Shown: positions 33,926 through 33,948 of the stretch, one piece after another
How the letters are laid out: every line of letters starts with the position of its first letter
Position numbering within the stretch: the first letter of the stretch is position 1
Assembly (NCBI GenBank): GCA_002353225.1
Contig: DEJF01000027.1
Span: 56,740 to 90,687 of the forward strand
Length of the DNA: 33,948 bases
Reading direction: 5' to 3'
DNA from: Prevotella sp. UBA2755
GTDB lineage: Bacteria; Bacteroidota; Bacteroidia; Bacteroidales; Bacteroidaceae
Notes under the pieces: generated by a model
What the model saw: only the letters and a program-made list of their open reading frames with translations
What the model was told of the DNA's origin: nothing
The model's database searches: none
Position numbers and translations under genes: made by a program

Positions 33926-33948
33926 ATACACTGAATTTAGTTAGTAAA
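33899..33948. repeat. 22-nt direct repeat with palindromic core at the window edge
   Basis: Units begin at 33899, 33921 and 33943 (incomplete), each starting AGTAAA; the first two share 19 nt. In unit 1 the arms AGTAAAT and ATTTACT flank a 7-nt spacer. The repeat runs across the stop codon of the acyltransferase gene and off the window. Confidence 0.75.

Noticed and set aside
23455..33948. Glycan locus as a recently acquired island
   Set aside because: The base composition looks like that of its neighbours, and no integrase, transposase, tRNA or attachment repeat is seen; only the broken gene at its border hints at replacement.

Overview
The window looks like a chromosomal segment of a Bacteroidota bacterium, most likely of the Prevotella group. 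Evidence: promoters of the Bacteroidota type (TTTG, about 20 nt, TAnnTTTG) precede several genes; signal peptides end in AQ; and the content (an Oar-like TonB-dependent receptor, a membrane AraC regulator with TPRs, YARHG proteins, a split korAB pair, ATP-type pckA) fits that phylum. Species placement is inference; no rRNA or tRNA gene was seen.

Layout. 1-4453 is central metabolism: the N-terminal part of pckA, then upp, then korA-korB on the minus strand. 4601-10972 is a minus-strand run of eight small exported proteins and lipoproteins, including two with C-terminal YARHG domains and one built from five copies of a ~70-residue repeat. At least one internal promoter (9161-9192) divides this run. 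10973-11514 is a gene-free, repeat-rich spacer. It holds a strict 22-nt array of six short palindromes, preceded by a looser 21-22-nt array of A-tract units. 11515-14836 is a nucleoside kinase/AraC-TPR regulator pair; the regulator gene carries a 28-bp inverted repeat in frame in its linker. 14921-20002 is a Na/Pi-type transporter followed by a TonB-dependent receptor. 20067-22064 encodes a helix-hairpin-helix protein with a barrel-like body. 22293-23473 is a broken DUF3857/transglutaminase-like gene.

23455-33948 is a surface-glycan locus. A sugar aminotransferase (RffA-like) and a GT4 glycosyltransferase diverge from a GtrA flippase, a GT87-like protein, a GtrB-like GT2 and a second GT87-like protein. 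Convergent to these are a DUF6492 protein, a GT11 fucosyltransferase-like protein and a GT90 protein, then a lipid A-type acyltransferase in the opposite direction. The GtrA, GT2 and GT87 genes resemble a lipid-linked glycosylation module that makes, flips and transfers a sugar outside the membrane. The others probably build or modify LPS or a related glycan.

The most unusual signals are repeats. There are two arrays of palindromes with a 22-nt period, both next to the 3' end of a gene (11371-11502 and 33899-33948). There is a REP-like hairpin inside a regulator gene. Short-period tracts (7 or 8 nt) lie in or beside pckA, the GT4 gene, the GT87/GT2 junction, the GT11 gene, and the junction where a GT87-like protein is fused to a sulfatase-modifying-factor-like domain. 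The 36-bp near-palindrome at 25755-25790 contains two divergent promoters whose -33 and -7 boxes interlock.
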